DNA of 64,000 bases from Pseudomonadota bacterium (GTDB lineage Bacteria; Pseudomonadota; Alphaproteobacteria; Rhizobiales; Xanthobacteraceae): positions 1 through 64,000 of the forward strand of contig JAFEFL010000045.1 in assembly GCA_018240595.1 (NCBI GenBank), in the 5' to 3' direction. Both the position numbers and the translations under genes were made by a program. Below the pieces are notes generated by a model, which was not told the DNA's origin, did not search any database, and worked only from the letters and a program-made list of their open reading frames with translations. This document shows positions 8,998-17,886 of the stretch, in pieces (within the stretch, counting starts at the first letter, position 1; each line of letters opens with the position of its first letter).

Positions 8998-9750
8998 ATG
9001 AGTGATCTGAAGGGTAAGGTAGCGGTGGTGACCGGGGCGTCTAAAGGCATTGGCGCGGGCGTCGCCAGGGCGTTCGGCGCCGTCGGCGCCGCCGTCGTCG
9101 TCAATTATGCGTCGGACAAGGCCGGCGCCGACAAGGTCGTCGCCGATATCAAGGCCAAAGGCGGCAAGGCGATCGCCGTGCAGGGCGACGTCGCCAAGGC
9201 GGCCGACGTCGAGAAGCTGTTCGCCACCGCCAAGGAGACGTTCGGCGGCGTCGATGTGCTGGTGAACAATGCCGGCGTCTACAAATTCCATTCGCTCGAA
9301 GACGTTACGGAAGACGAATTCCATCGCCTGTTCAACATCAACGTCCTCGGCACCGTGCTGGCGACGCGCGAGGCGGTTAAGTATTTCGGCCCCAAGGGCG
9401 GCAGCGTCATCAATGTCGGCTCGAACGCCAGCGCCGAAGCCACGGTGCCGACGGCGTCGGTCTATTCGGCGACCAAGGGCGCGGTCGATACCCTGACACG
9501 CGTGCTGGCGGCCGAACTCGGTCCGCGCAAGATCCGCGTCAACATCATCGCGCCGGGAGGCACCGAGACCGAAGGCTTCGTGGCCGTCGGCGTCAAGGGC
9601 AGCGACCTCGAGAAGGCGCTGGTCGATCGCACGGCGCTCGGCCGTCTTGGCCAGCCGGACGACATTGCTCGTGTCGCGGTGTTTCTTGCCTCCGACGACT
9701 CGGCCTGGATGACCGGCGAGCGTCTCGCCGCCACCGGCGGCTATCGCTAA
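8998..9750 (+). CDS. SDR-family oxidoreductase (3-oxoacyl-ACP reductase-like)
   Basis: A 250-residue classical short-chain dehydrogenase/reductase. The cofactor motif is VTGASKGIGAG, followed by NNAG (LVNNAGVYKF), catalytic Ser in NVGSNASAE and YSATKG (Tyr and Lys). The C-terminal ASDDSAWMTGERLAATGGYR is typical of the FabG-like group. NYASDK after strand 2 suggests NADP rather than NAD preference. It is preceded by a strong SD (GAGGAGA) and the palindrome at 8943-8968, so it is probably the target of the upstream ArsR protein. A clear terminator follows. Confidence 0.88.
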   Translation: MSDLKGKVAVVTGASKGIGAGVARAFGAVGAAVVVNYASDKAGADKVVADIKAKGGKAIAVQGDVAKAADVEKLFATAKETFGGVDVLVNNAGVYKFHSLEDVTEDEFHRLFNINVLGTVLATREAVKYFGPKGGSVINVGSNASAEATVPTASVYSATKGAVDTLTRVLAAELGPRKIRVNIIAPGGTETEGFVAVGVKGSDLEKALVDRTALGRLGQPDDIARVAVFLASDDSAWMTGERLAATGGYR

Positions 9751-9762
9751 GCGCCAGACAGG

Positions 9763-9795
9763 AAGGCCCATCCGGATTGCTCCGGATGGGCCTTT
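9763..9795. terminator. Bidirectional intrinsic terminator
   Basis: AAGGCCCATCCGGA, loop TTGC, TCCGGATGGGCCTT: a 14-bp perfect stem with a tetraloop and T residues on the plus side and complementary A residues on the other. It lies between the convergent SDR and dctM genes and should serve both. Confidence 0.9.
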
Positions 9796-9809
9796 GAAAT
9801 GCCCGGCGG

Positions 9810-11102
9810 CTAGCTCGCGTAGAACATCTTGATCAGCACCAGCGACAGCCACGGCACGTAGGTGCACAACAGCAGCACGAAGGTCAGCACGCCGATGAAG
9901 CCGAGATTGGCCTTGGTCGTCGCCCAGATGTCGGACTTGGCGATCGAGCACGAGGCGATCAATACGCTCGCCACCGGCGGCGTCTGCTGGCCGATCGCGA
10001 GATTGAGCGTCAGCACCAGGCCGAAATGGATCGGGTCGATGCCGACCTGATGGATCAGCGGCAGCACGATCGGCACGGTCAGGATGATCGCCGCCGCCGA
10101 ATGCAGGAACATGCCGATGATCAGGAAAAACACATTGAGGATCAGCAGCACCATGTAGGGATTGGTGGTGATGCTGACGATCGAGCCGGCGAGCTTCTGC
10201 GGCAGCTGGCTCTCGGTGAGGAACACGCCGACCAGCGCCGACGCCGCAACCAGCAGCATCACCACCGCGGTCTGGATCGCCGAGTCGACGCAGGCCTGAT
10301 AGAACGATTTGAAGTCGAGGTCGCGATAGATCACGACGCCGATCAGGAGCGCCACCAGCACGGCGAGCGCCGCGCCTTCGGTGGCCGTGACGAAGCCGCC
10401 GAAAATGCCGCCGAGGATGACGACCGGCATCACCAGCGCCCAGAGCCCCTCGCGGAAGGCCTTGCCGAGCTGGTTCAGGGCGAAGCGCTGTTCGACCGGA
10501 AAGTTGTACTTCCAGGCGTAGTAGAAGCACAGCGCCATCAGGCCGAAACCGCCGATCACGCCCGGAATGATGCCGGCGATGAATATTTTCACCGCCGATT
10601 CCTGCGCCATGGCCGCGTACAGGATCATCGGGATCGAGGGCGGGATGATGATGGCGAGGCTGGCCGACGAGGAGGTGACAGCGGCGGCGAACTCCTTGGA
10701 ATAGCCGCGTGACTTCATCGCCGGAATGAGCAGCGTGCCGAGTGCCGCCACGTCGGCGACCGCCGAGCCGGAAATCTCGGCAAAGAACATCGACGAGCCG
10801 ACCGTGACCATTGCGAGCCCGCCACGGATGAAGCCGAGCAGGGCGGTGGCGAGATTGATCAGCCGCCGCGCGATCGACGAGGCATTCATGATGCCGCCGG
10901 CCAGGATGAACAGCGGCACCGCGAGCAGCGGGAAGTCGCTGGCGCCCTGGAACATCACCAGCGCGGTGTTCGGCAGCATGTGACTGCCCTGCATGATCCA
11001 GATCGCGAGCATGGCGACGACGCCGAGGGCGACCGCGATCGGCACGTTCAGCAACACCAGCGCGCCCATGCCGACGAGCATCAGGGAGATGGCGCCGTTC
11101 AT
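9810..11102 (-). CDS. dctM: TRAP transporter large permease subunit
   Basis: A 430-residue, highly hydrophobic DctM-family protein with about 12 membrane segments. This is the ion-coupled channel subunit of a TRAP importer. Recognisable family features include SGSAVADVAALGTLLIPAM, SSASLAIIIPPSIPMILYA and GGIFGGFVTATEGAA. ATG 11102 overlaps the dctQ stop by 4 bp, so translation is coupled. It is part of a dctP-dctQ-dctM operon on the minus strand. The substrate is likely an organic acid, but TRAP specificity cannot be read from this subunit. Confidence 0.93.
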   Translation of the reverse strand: MNGAISLMLVGMGALVLLNVPIAVALGVVAMLAIWIMQGSHMLPNTALVMFQGASDFPLLAVPLFILAGGIMNASSIARRLINLATALLGFIRGGLAMVTVGSSMFFAEISGSAVADVAALGTLLIPAMKSRGYSKEFAAAVTSSSASLAIIIPPSIPMILYAAMAQESAVKIFIAGIIPGVIGGFGLMALCFYYAWKYNFPVEQRFALNQLGKAFREGLWALVMPVVILGGIFGGFVTATEGAALAVLVALLIGVVIYRDLDFKSFYQACVDSAIQTAVVMLLVAASALVGVFLTESQLPQKLAGSIVSITTNPYMVLLILNVFFLIIGMFLHSAAAIILTVPIVLPLIHQVGIDPIHFGLVLTLNLAIGQQTPPVASVLIASCSIAKSDIWATTKANLGFIGVLTFVLLLCTYVPWLSLVLIKMFYAS

Positions 11103-11638
11103 GGGCGGATCTCCTTGCCGGCCTGGCCGTGGGCGAGAGCCTCCTGCAGCTCGTGATCGACCAGCGGCCCGCGCCGCGCCTCGCGCAGCAGGTCGGGCAG
11201 GCGGAGAAGCTCGGCGATGACGAACAGAACCGAGGCGATCGGAATGACGGACTGGGTCACCTGCAGCGACAGCCATGGCAGCGACACCAGCGTGTCGCCC
11301 TGGAGAATCTGCACGACCTTGGTGCCCATGACGGCGAGCACGGCGAAGAAGAACATCGTGACGATCGAGGAGAAGGCCGTCGCCGCGACGCGCCAGTTGG
11401 CCGGCAGCGAATTGACGAAGCCGGCAAAGCCGATATGGGCGCCGCGCAGCGCCGCCAGGGCGCCGGCATAGTAGGTCAGCCAGCACAGCGATATGGAAGC
11501 GACCTCGTCGTACCAGACCAGGGAAATGCCGACCCAGCGATAGACGAAGCCGAGGGTGATGATCGCGGTGACCGCCAGCATCAGGCCGACGGCAATGAGT
11601 TCGAGAATTCGATCGTAGATCTGTCGGATGGCGATCAT
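11099..11638 (-). CDS. dctQ: TRAP transporter small permease subunit
   Basis: A 179-residue DctQ protein with four predicted membrane helices (IAVGLMLAVTAIITLGFVY is the first). WYDEVASISLCWLTYYAGALAALRG contains the family's hallmark mid-region. It joins DctM to form the integral-membrane module. It lies between dctP, 82 bp upstream, and dctM, a 4-bp overlap downstream. The C-terminal tail is hydrophilic and charged, longer than needed for the fourth helix. Confidence 0.92.
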   Translation of the reverse strand: MIAIRQIYDRILELIAVGLMLAVTAIITLGFVYRWVGISLVWYDEVASISLCWLTYYAGALAALRGAHIGFAGFVNSLPANWRVAATAFSSIVTMFFFAVLAVMGTKVVQILQGDTLVSLPWLSLQVTQSVIPIASVLFVIAELLRLPDLLREARRGPLVDHELQEALAHGQAGKEIRP

Positions 11639-11720
11639 GGGCTTCCGGTTCCGGGGCGGCGGCAGGTTTGTCGCGGCCAGGCGGGCCGGCCGCGACGTTA
11701 TCGGTGCGGCATGATGGCGC

Positions 11721-12716
11721 TTAGGAGCCCTTCGCGAGGCTGAGCGACTTGTCGATCAGCTCCTTGCCCTTCGGCACTTCCTTGGCGAACTCCTCGTAGA
11801 CGCCCTTCGAGGCGGCGACGAAGGCCGGCTTGTCGGCCTCGTTCACCTGGATGCCGGAAGACTTCATCTTGTCGATCAGTTCGCCATCGAGCTTGGCGGC
11901 GACCTTGAGGATCTCGGGCTCGACCGCAACCGCGGTGTCGGCGAGGATCTTCTGCACATCGGCCGGAATGCGCGACCACGACGCGCCGGCGGTCAGATAG
12001 GCCGGCGTGTAGACGTGGCCCGTCAGCGACAGATACTTCTGCACTTCCTGGAATTTCTGCGAGTAGATCTGAGTCAGCGGATTCTCCTGGCCGTCCATCA
12101 CGCCGGTCTGCAGCGCGACGAACACCTCCTTGAGCTCCATCGGCGAGGGGCTGGCGCCATAGGCCTGGAACATCTTCACGCGCCAGACGCCGCCCGGGAC
12201 GCGCAGCTTGATGCCCTGGAGGTCGGCCGGCTTCACGATCGGCCGCTTGTTGTTGGTGATTTCGCGGTAGCCGTTTTCCCAGACACCGAGGATGCGGTAG
12301 CCGGCCTTCTCCGCGATCGGTCCGAGGATCGGATGCGTGACTTCCTTGGCGATGCGCGCGGCGTGGTCTCGGTTCTGCACCAGATAGGGCATCTCGAACA
12401 CGCCGAATTCCGGCGCCACCGAGGTCATTACCGTCGAGGGCATGGCGAGGTCGACGGTGCCGAGCTTGAGCTTTTTCATCAGCTCGCCGTCGCCGCCGAG
12501 TTGGCTCGAGCCGTAGACGACGACCTTGGCCTTGTCGCCGAGCTGGGCATTGGCCTTGGCGGCATAAAGTTCGGCCGACTGCGCGAACAGCGACCCGGGC
12601 GCACCGACATGGCCGAGCTTGATCTCCATCTGTGCAGAAGCGGCGCCAACCGAGAGGGCGAATGCGGCGCCAGCAGCCAGCGCGGTCGTCACGAGCGAAC
12701 GCGGAAACGGCGTCAT
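11721..12716 (-). CDS. dctP: TRAP transporter periplasmic substrate-binding protein
   Basis: A 331-residue DctP-family protein. A Sec signal peptide covers residues 1-29 and ends ASAQ, giving a mature start at MEIKLGH. The substrate-carboxylate-binding Arg region is GIKLRVPGG, and the typical VFVALQTGVMDGQENP segment is present. It captures the ligand in the periplasm for DctQM. First gene of the operon, transcribed away from the ABC importer at 12945. The 228-bp gap 12717-12944 between the two divergent operons must hold both promoters; I see only GC-rich imperfect dyads there. Confidence 0.93.
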   Translation of the reverse strand: MTPFPRSLVTTALAAGAAFALSVGAASAQMEIKLGHVGAPGSLFAQSAELYAAKANAQLGDKAKVVVYGSSQLGGDGELMKKLKLGTVDLAMPSTVMTSVAPEFGVFEMPYLVQNRDHAARIAKEVTHPILGPIAEKAGYRILGVWENGYREITNNKRPIVKPADLQGIKLRVPGGVWRVKMFQAYGASPSPMELKEVFVALQTGVMDGQENPLTQIYSQKFQEVQKYLSLTGHVYTPAYLTAGASWSRIPADVQKILADTAVAVEPEILKVAAKLDGELIDKMKSSGIQVNEADKPAFVAASKGVYEEFAKEVPKGKELIDKSLSLAKGS

Positions 12717-12944
12717 GGGCTTCCTCCATCATATGGCCGGGGTCTCGGCCCGTTCGGGCTCGGGGACCGCAGCGTTTTTTGTTGCCGCTATCAATGCAAA
12801 TTGAGCCGCCCAGCACAAGCGGCGCTGCGGCACAGCGCCGGCGCTGCGGCTGCCGGAGCTGTTCAGAGTGAATGCGCGGGCCTTACGTTCAATGTTGCGT
12901 CGCGCTATGGTCTCGCGCCCGCACAACGCAGCAGAGATTCCACC

Positions 12945-14000
12945 ATGCGCCGCTTGCTTACGGTTCTTCCGGCTGTTCTCGCGCTTGCCGCGCTGCCTCT
13001 ATTGGCCGGGAGCCAGCCGGCCGCGGCGCAGCACGGCGCCGCACCAGCGCCGAAGAAGGAGGGGCCTGAACTGCGCAAGGTCAGGTTCGGCACCAACTGG
13101 GTGGCCGAAGCCGAGCACGGCGGCTTCTATCAGGCGGTCGCTGACGGCACCTACAAGAAGTACGGCCTCGACGTGGAGATCGTCCCGGGTGGGCCGAACG
13201 TCAATAACCGTATCCTGCTGCCGGTCGGCAAGATCGACTTCTTCATGAGCGCCAACTCGCTACAAAGCTTCGATGCCGTCGAACAGAAGATCCCGACCAT
13301 CGCGGTCGCGGCCTCTTTTCAGAAGGACCCGCAGGTGCTGATCGCGCATCCGGGCATGGCCAATACGCTCGACGACTTGAAGAACCTCACTTTGTTCGTC
13401 TCCAAGGAGGGCATGGCGAGCTATTACCAGTGGCTCAAGGCGGACTACGGTTTCACCGAGCGCAGCGTGAAGCCCTACACCTTCAACCCGCAGCCTTTCC
13501 TCGCCGACGAGAAGAGCGCGATGCAGGGCTATGTCACCTCAGAGCCGTACGCGATCGAGACCCAGGGCAAGTTCAAGCCCAAGGTGTTTCTGCTCGCCGA
13601 TTACGGCTTCAACAGCTACTCGACCTTGATCGAGACCCGCCGCGACCTGGTCGAGAAGGATCCCGATCTGGTGCAGAAGTTCGTCGATGCATCGGCGATC
13701 GGCTGGTACAACTACATTTACGGCGACAGCAAGCCGGGTAACGATCTAATCAAGAAATTCAACCCGGAGATGACCGACGCGCTGCTGGCATATTCCATCG
13801 CCAAGATGAAGGAATACGGCATCGTCGACTCCGGCGACACGATCAAGCTCGGCATCGGCGCCATGACCGACGCCCGTATGCACGGCTTCTACGACAAGAT
13901 GGTTCGGACCGGCGTGGTCAAGGCCGGCCTCGATTACAAGAAAGCCTACACGCTGCAGTTCGTGAACAAGGGCGTGGGCGTCAACCTGCGGCCGAAGTGA
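12945..14000 (+). CDS. ABC transporter substrate-binding protein (NMT1/THI5-like)
   Basis: A 351-residue exported binding protein. The signal peptide (MRRLLTVLPAVLALAALP) has a likely cut after PAAAQ. The mature part begins RKVRFGTNWVAEAEHGGFYQ, close to the ThiY/NMT1 pattern for pyrimidine, taurine or aromatic sulfonate binders, and continues YGLDVEIVPGGPNVNN. It is followed by an ATPase and a permease, forming a complete importer. The ligand is undetermined; thiamin-precursor pyrimidines or small aromatics are possible. I placed the start at ATG 12945 because the signal peptide begins there. Confidence 0.88.
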   Translation: MRRLLTVLPAVLALAALPLLAGSQPAAAQHGAAPAPKKEGPELRKVRFGTNWVAEAEHGGFYQAVADGTYKKYGLDVEIVPGGPNVNNRILLPVGKIDFFMSANSLQSFDAVEQKIPTIAVAASFQKDPQVLIAHPGMANTLDDLKNLTLFVSKEGMASYYQWLKADYGFTERSVKPYTFNPQPFLADEKSAMQGYVTSEPYAIETQGKFKPKVFLLADYGFNSYSTLIETRRDLVEKDPDLVQKFVDASAIGWYNYIYGDSKPGNDLIKKFNPEMTDALLAYSIAKMKEYGIVDSGDTIKLGIGAMTDARMHGFYDKMVRTGVVKAGLDYKKAYTLQFVNKGVGVNLRPK

Positions 14001-14026
14001 GGGCTGTCACGCGTCACACCGAGAAC

Positions 14027-14809
14027 ATGGAGCCTGCAACCTCAAACTCCATCGTCTCGCTCCGCGACGTCGGCAAGACGTTCGATAGCGGCGTCGTTGC
14101 GCTGGCTGGGCTGTCGCTCGATGTTCATGCCGGCGAGTTCGTGTCGCTGCTTGGGCCGTCGGGCTGCGGCAAGTCCACGGCGCTGCGCATCGTCGCCGGT
14201 CTGAGCGCGCCGACGCGCGGCGCGATCGAGTGGCCGCAAGGCCGCGCGGCGAAATCTGCAACGGGCGAGATCGGCTTCGTCTTCCAGGAGCCGACGCTGA
14301 TGCCGTGGGCCAGTGTTGCCCGCAATGTCGAGCTGCCGCTGTCGCTTGCGGGCACCGGCTCCGGCAAGGCGCGTGACGCCGTGGCGACGGCGCTGGCCCA
14401 TGTCGGGCTCGAGGATTTCGCCGCGGCCTTTCCGCGCGAATTGTCCGGCGGCATGAAGATGCGCGTTTCCATCGCCCGCGCGCTGGTGACCGAGCCGCGG
14501 CTGCTGCTGATGGACGAGCCTTTCGCGGCGCTCGACGAGATCACGCGCTTCAAGCTCAACAACGATCTCCTGTCGCTGTGGCAGGCGCTGCGCCGCACGG
14601 TGATTTTCGTCACCCACTCGGTGTTCGAGTCGGTCTATCTGTCGCAGCGCATCGTGGTGATGACGCCGCGTCCGGGCCGCGTCTTCGCCGAAATATCGAT
14701 CCCCGCGCCGTATCCACGCGACGAACGCTTCCGCACCTCGGCGGACTATGCCGGTTATTGCCGGCAGGTTGCCGAAACATTGGCGGCGGCCATGGAGCAG
14801 GGCGCATGA
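14027..14809 (+). CDS. ABC transporter ATP-binding protein (nitrate/sulfonate type)
   Basis: About 260 residues. Walker A GPSGCGKST, Q-loop FVFQEPTLMPW, signature LSGGMKMRVSIARAL, Walker B LLLMDEPFAALDE and H-loop VIFVTHSVFE are all intact. These are the hallmarks of SsuB/TauB/NrtD-class ATPases. The start is uncertain: ATG 14027 (MEPATSNS) or GTG 13997, which would overlap the preceding stop by 4 bp. Neither has a good SD. The stop overlaps the permease ATG by 4 bp (ATGA). Confidence 0.9.
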   Translation: MEPATSNSIVSLRDVGKTFDSGVVALAGLSLDVHAGEFVSLLGPSGCGKSTALRIVAGLSAPTRGAIEWPQGRAAKSATGEIGFVFQEPTLMPWASVARNVELPLSLAGTGSGKARDAVATALAHVGLEDFAAAFPRELSGGMKMRVSIARALVTEPRLLLMDEPFAALDEITRFKLNNDLLSLWQALRRTVIFVTHSVFESVYLSQRIVVMTPRPGRVFAEISIPAPYPRDERFRTSADYAGYCRQVAETLAAAMEQGA

Positions 14810-15600
14810 AGAAGGGTATGAGCGAGCGCATTCTTCGCGTCGCCTTGCCGGCGCTGCTGCTCGTTATTGTCGTTGCCGCGTGGGACGCGGTCGTGCGCCT
14901 GTTCGCCATTCCCGCTTATGTGCTGCCCAGCCCGGGCCTCGTCTTCGGCGCGCTGGTCGAGGACCGCGCGCTGCTGTTTGACTCGCTTCTCGTCACGCTC
15001 GGTCTGACATTCGAAGGGTTCTTCCTGGCGGCGATCGGCGGCATCGTGCTGGCGATGGCCTTCAACCAGTGGCGGCTGGTCGAATATTCGTTCTATCCTT
15101 ACGCCGTCATCTTGCAGGTGACGCCGGTCGTCGCCATCGCGCCGCTGCTGCTGATTTATCTGCCCCAGCATCTCGCCGTGCTGGCCTGCGCCTGGATCGT
15201 TGCCTTCTTCCCGGTGCTCGCCAACACCACGCTCGGCCTCAACTCGGTCGATCACAATCTCGTCGCGCTGTTCGATCTCTACAAGGCGTCGCGCTGGCAG
15301 GTGCTGACGCGGCTGAAGCTGCCGGCGGCGCTGCCGCAGATCCTCACCGGCCTGCGCATTGCCGGCGGCCTGTCGCTGATCGGCGCCGTGGTCGCCGAGA
15401 TCGCCGCGGGATCGGCCGGCGCCGGATCGGGTCTTGCTTATCGCATCGCCGAATCCGGCTACCGGCTCAACATCCCGCGCATGTTCGCGGCGCTGCTACT
15501 GCTGTCGCTCGCCGGCGTCGCCATTTTTCTGGTTCTGTCGGCGCTCTCGCACCTGGTGCTGCGGCGCTGGCACGAGAGCGAACTGCGGGCCGAGAATTAG
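14806..15600 (+). CDS. ABC transporter permease (nitrate/sulfonate type)
   Basis: A 264-residue BPD_transp_1-family inner-membrane protein with about six helices. The EAA-loop region is recognisable in LFDLYKASRWQVLTRLKLPAALPQILTGLR. It supplies the channel for the NMT1-type binding protein and ATPase encoded just upstream. Its stop overlaps by 4 bp (TTAG) the stop of the convergent chrA gene, leaving no room for a terminator between them. Confidence 0.9.
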   Translation: MKKGMSERILRVALPALLLVIVVAAWDAVVRLFAIPAYVLPSPGLVFGALVEDRALLFDSLLVTLGLTFEGFFLAAIGGIVLAMAFNQWRLVEYSFYPYAVILQVTPVVAIAPLLLIYLPQHLAVLACAWIVAFFPVLANTTLGLNSVDHNLVALFDLYKASRWQVLTRLKLPAALPQILTGLRIAGGLSLIGAVVAEIAAGSAGAGSGLAYRIAESGYRLNIPRMFAALLLLSLAGVAIFLVLSALSHLVLRRWHESELRAEN

Positions 15601-16934
15601 AAAGAATACTGCGTCACGATCCCGAGCAGCGCCATCACGACGATCACCTCGATCAGGCCGCGGTGAAAGCGGAAAGCGAGGATCGCAGCGACCGCGGCAA
15701 GGATGGCGGCGTGGCGGTCGAGCGCGTTGGGATCGAAGGCGAACCAGCGCAGCGGTCCCGCTTGATGCTCGGTCACGGTGCCGAACAGCACATGCAGCGC
15801 GAACCAGACCGAGAGGTTGAGGATGACGCCGACCACGGCCGCGGTGATCGCCGCGAGCGCCCCGGCGAGCCGCTTGTTGGCGCGCAGCGCTTCGAGAAAT
15901 GGCGCGCCGGCGAATATCCACAGGATCGCCGGCACGAAGGTCACCCAGGTCGTCAGCGCCGCGCCGATGATGCCCGCGGTCAGCGGCGAGAACGGCGCCG
16001 GCGCGCGGAAGGCGGCAAGAAAGCCGACGAACTGCGTCACCAGGATCAGTGGCCCGGGCGTCGTCTCGGCGAGGCCGAGGCCATCGACCATTTCCGGCGC
16101 CGTCATCCAGTGATGCGTCTGCACCACCTGCTGCGCCATGTAGGCGAGCACGGCGTAGGCGCCGCCGAAGGTGACGACAGCGAGCTTGGAGAAGAACAGG
16201 CCGATCGCCACCATGACATGCGCGGTGCCCAGCATCAGCGCGGCGATCGCGACCGGCGCCCACCACAAGGTCAGGCCGATGGCGAGGGCGATGAAGGCGT
16301 GCCGCCAGCGGTTATTGTGAGGCGCGAGCGCCGTCTCCGCGACGTTCTTGATGCCGATGAGGTCGGGGCGCGATTTCGCTACGATGAAGCCGGCGAGCGC
16401 GGCGGCGCCGACGATCAGCGGAAACGGCAGGTCGAAAAAGAAGATGCCGACGAAGGCCAGCGCCGCCAGCGTCACCATAAGCCACGATTTGAGCGCCCGT
16501 TTGCCGATGCGGATCAGCGCCTCGACGACGATCACCAGCACCGCCGCTTTGATGCCGAACAGCGCACCGTCGATCGCGCCGACGCCGCGGCCATAGGCGT
16601 AGAGCAGGCTGAGGCCGAGCATCACGAAGGCGCCGGGCAGCACGAACAGGATGCCGGCGGCGAGGCCGCCGCGCACGCCGTGCAGGAGCCAGCCGACATA
16701 GGTCGCAAGCTGCGTTGCTTCCGGCCCGGGCAGCAGCATCGAGAAGTTGAGCGCGTGCAGGAAACGCGGCTCGTCGATCCACTTCTTCTCGTCGACCAGG
16801 ATGCGATGCATCATCGCGATCTGCCCGGCCGGGCCGCCGAAATTGATGCAGCCGATCTTCAGCCAGACCATGAAGGCCTCGCCGAATGTCGGGCGAGCGG
16901 AGGGCGCGTCGTTTGTCATGGTTTCGCTTGTCAT
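15597..16934 (-). CDS. chrA: Chromate transporter
   Basis: A 445-residue long-chain CHR-family protein with two homologous halves. Each carries the family signature: FGGPAGQIAMMHR near the N-terminus and FGGAYAVLAYMAQQ in the second half. LLPGPEATQLATYVGWLLHG is also typical. ChrA exports chromate and confers resistance. The start is ATG 16934 or 16919 (MTND), with the first slightly favoured. It follows the rhodanese-ChrB gene by 7 bp, forming a two-gene chromate-resistance operon. Confidence 0.92.
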   Translation of the reverse strand: MTSETMTNDAPSARPTFGEAFMVWLKIGCINFGGPAGQIAMMHRILVDEKKWIDEPRFLHALNFSMLLPGPEATQLATYVGWLLHGVRGGLAAGILFVLPGAFVMLGLSLLYAYGRGVGAIDGALFGIKAAVLVIVVEALIRIGKRALKSWLMVTLAALAFVGIFFFDLPFPLIVGAAALAGFIVAKSRPDLIGIKNVAETALAPHNNRWRHAFIALAIGLTLWWAPVAIAALMLGTAHVMVAIGLFFSKLAVVTFGGAYAVLAYMAQQVVQTHHWMTAPEMVDGLGLAETTPGPLILVTQFVGFLAAFRAPAPFSPLTAGIIGAALTTWVTFVPAILWIFAGAPFLEALRANKRLAGALAAITAAVVGVILNLSVWFALHVLFGTVTEHQAGPLRWFAFDPNALDRHAAILAAVAAILAFRFHRGLIEVIVVMALLGIVTQYSF

Positions 16935-16941
16935 GATTCTG

Positions 16942-17766
16942 TCACGCCGCCTTGCTCGGCCAGTTATGTTTCTCGTCGGCGGCAAAGCGGGCCCACGCGA
17001 AGAGGCCATCATAAATGGCAAACCCCTGCCGCAGGAGTCCATGGTCGTCGTCGCCGGCCAGCGCGGAAAGGCCGAGCGAGATCGCATGCAGACCGCCGGC
17101 CTCGGGCGCCAGATCGTGGCGGGCGGTGTCGGCGCCGCGCACGATCAGCGCCAGCCGCGCCAGCGACGGCTCATCGGAGAGCCCGAACATCGTCAGCAGC
17201 GTGTCGAAACTGCAGGTTTCCCCGACATGGGAGATTTCGACGCCCGCAATGTCGAACGGAATGGCACCGAAGTTGGTCGCCGCATCGGCGACATAGGGCG
17301 GATCGACGAAGACGAAACGCGCCTCGGGGTCGATGAAGCGGCGGATGAGCCAGGGGCAGGCGATACGGTCGATCTTCGGATGACGGCGCGTGACCCACAA
17401 GGAAGGCCGTTGCGGCATGAGCCGGTCCGCGGCCGCGCGATCGACCAGCGGCAGGCCGGCATCGGTCCATGCGCCCTGACCGCCCGCAAGTTGGGCAGCA
17501 TTGTAGCCTTGGCCGCGCAACTCGCTGGCGATCACCTGGCTCAATTCCTTGCCGAGCTTGCAGGTGATGACGATGGGGCGGCTGCGGTCCAGCGTTCCGA
17601 TCCAGCCGGGTAGGTCGGTTGGTTCGCGCCACATCGAACCCGGGATCAGGCCGGGCACCTGTTCGTAGATTTCACGCCGGCGCACGTCGATGATCTGCGG
17701 CGCGTTCGGCGTCGCCAGTGACCGCCAGAGCTCTTGAGGTGAAAGGGAGAAACGAGACGCAAGCAT
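16942..17766 (-). CDS. chrB: Rhodanese-ChrB fusion, chromate resistance protein
   Basis: A 274-residue two-domain protein. Residues about 1-110 are a rhodanese domain (PQIIDVRRREIYE, active-site Cys69 in VITCKLGKE, GGQGAWTDAGLP). Residues about 120-270 are the ChrB C-terminal domain (WVTRRHPKIDRIACPWLIRR, ISHVGETCSFDTLL). Standard ChrB is a chromate-sensing regulator with a different N-terminal domain. Here a sulfur-transfer or oxyanion-handling domain replaces it, so the protein may act enzymatically instead of as a DNA-binding regulator. It is the first gene of the operon with chrA. Its SD lies in a hairpin. Confidence 0.85.
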   Translation of the reverse strand: MLASRFSLSPQELWRSLATPNAPQIIDVRRREIYEQVPGLIPGSMWREPTDLPGWIGTLDRSRPIVITCKLGKELSQVIASELRGQGYNAAQLAGGQGAWTDAGLPLVDRAAADRLMPQRPSLWVTRRHPKIDRIACPWLIRRFIDPEARFVFVDPPYVADAATNFGAIPFDIAGVEISHVGETCSFDTLLTMFGLSDEPSLARLALIVRGADTARHDLAPEAGGLHAISLGLSALAGDDDHGLLRQGFAIYDGLFAWARFAADEKHNWPSKAA

Positions 17767-17768
17767 TG

Positions 17769-17792
17769 GCTTCCTCCGTCAGCGAAGGAAGC
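17769..17792 (-). promoter_or_regulatory. Hairpin sequestering the chrB ribosome binding site
   Basis: On the transcript, GCTTCCT pairs with AGGAAGC across a 10-nt loop (7-bp perfect stem). The 3' arm contains the Shine-Dalgarno AGGA, ending 2 nt before the ATG at 17766. In the folded state the SD would be buried, so translation may depend on opening of this stem. The structure is seen directly; the regulation is inferred. Confidence 0.5.
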
Positions 17793-17886
17793 GGTGCTTG
17801 GGCATCGGATGCCTGGAGCGCGGGGCGACCGCTGCTGGCCCCACTGACTGAAGTGTAGCGAAGCGGCTTTGTCGCGGCAAGGTGTG

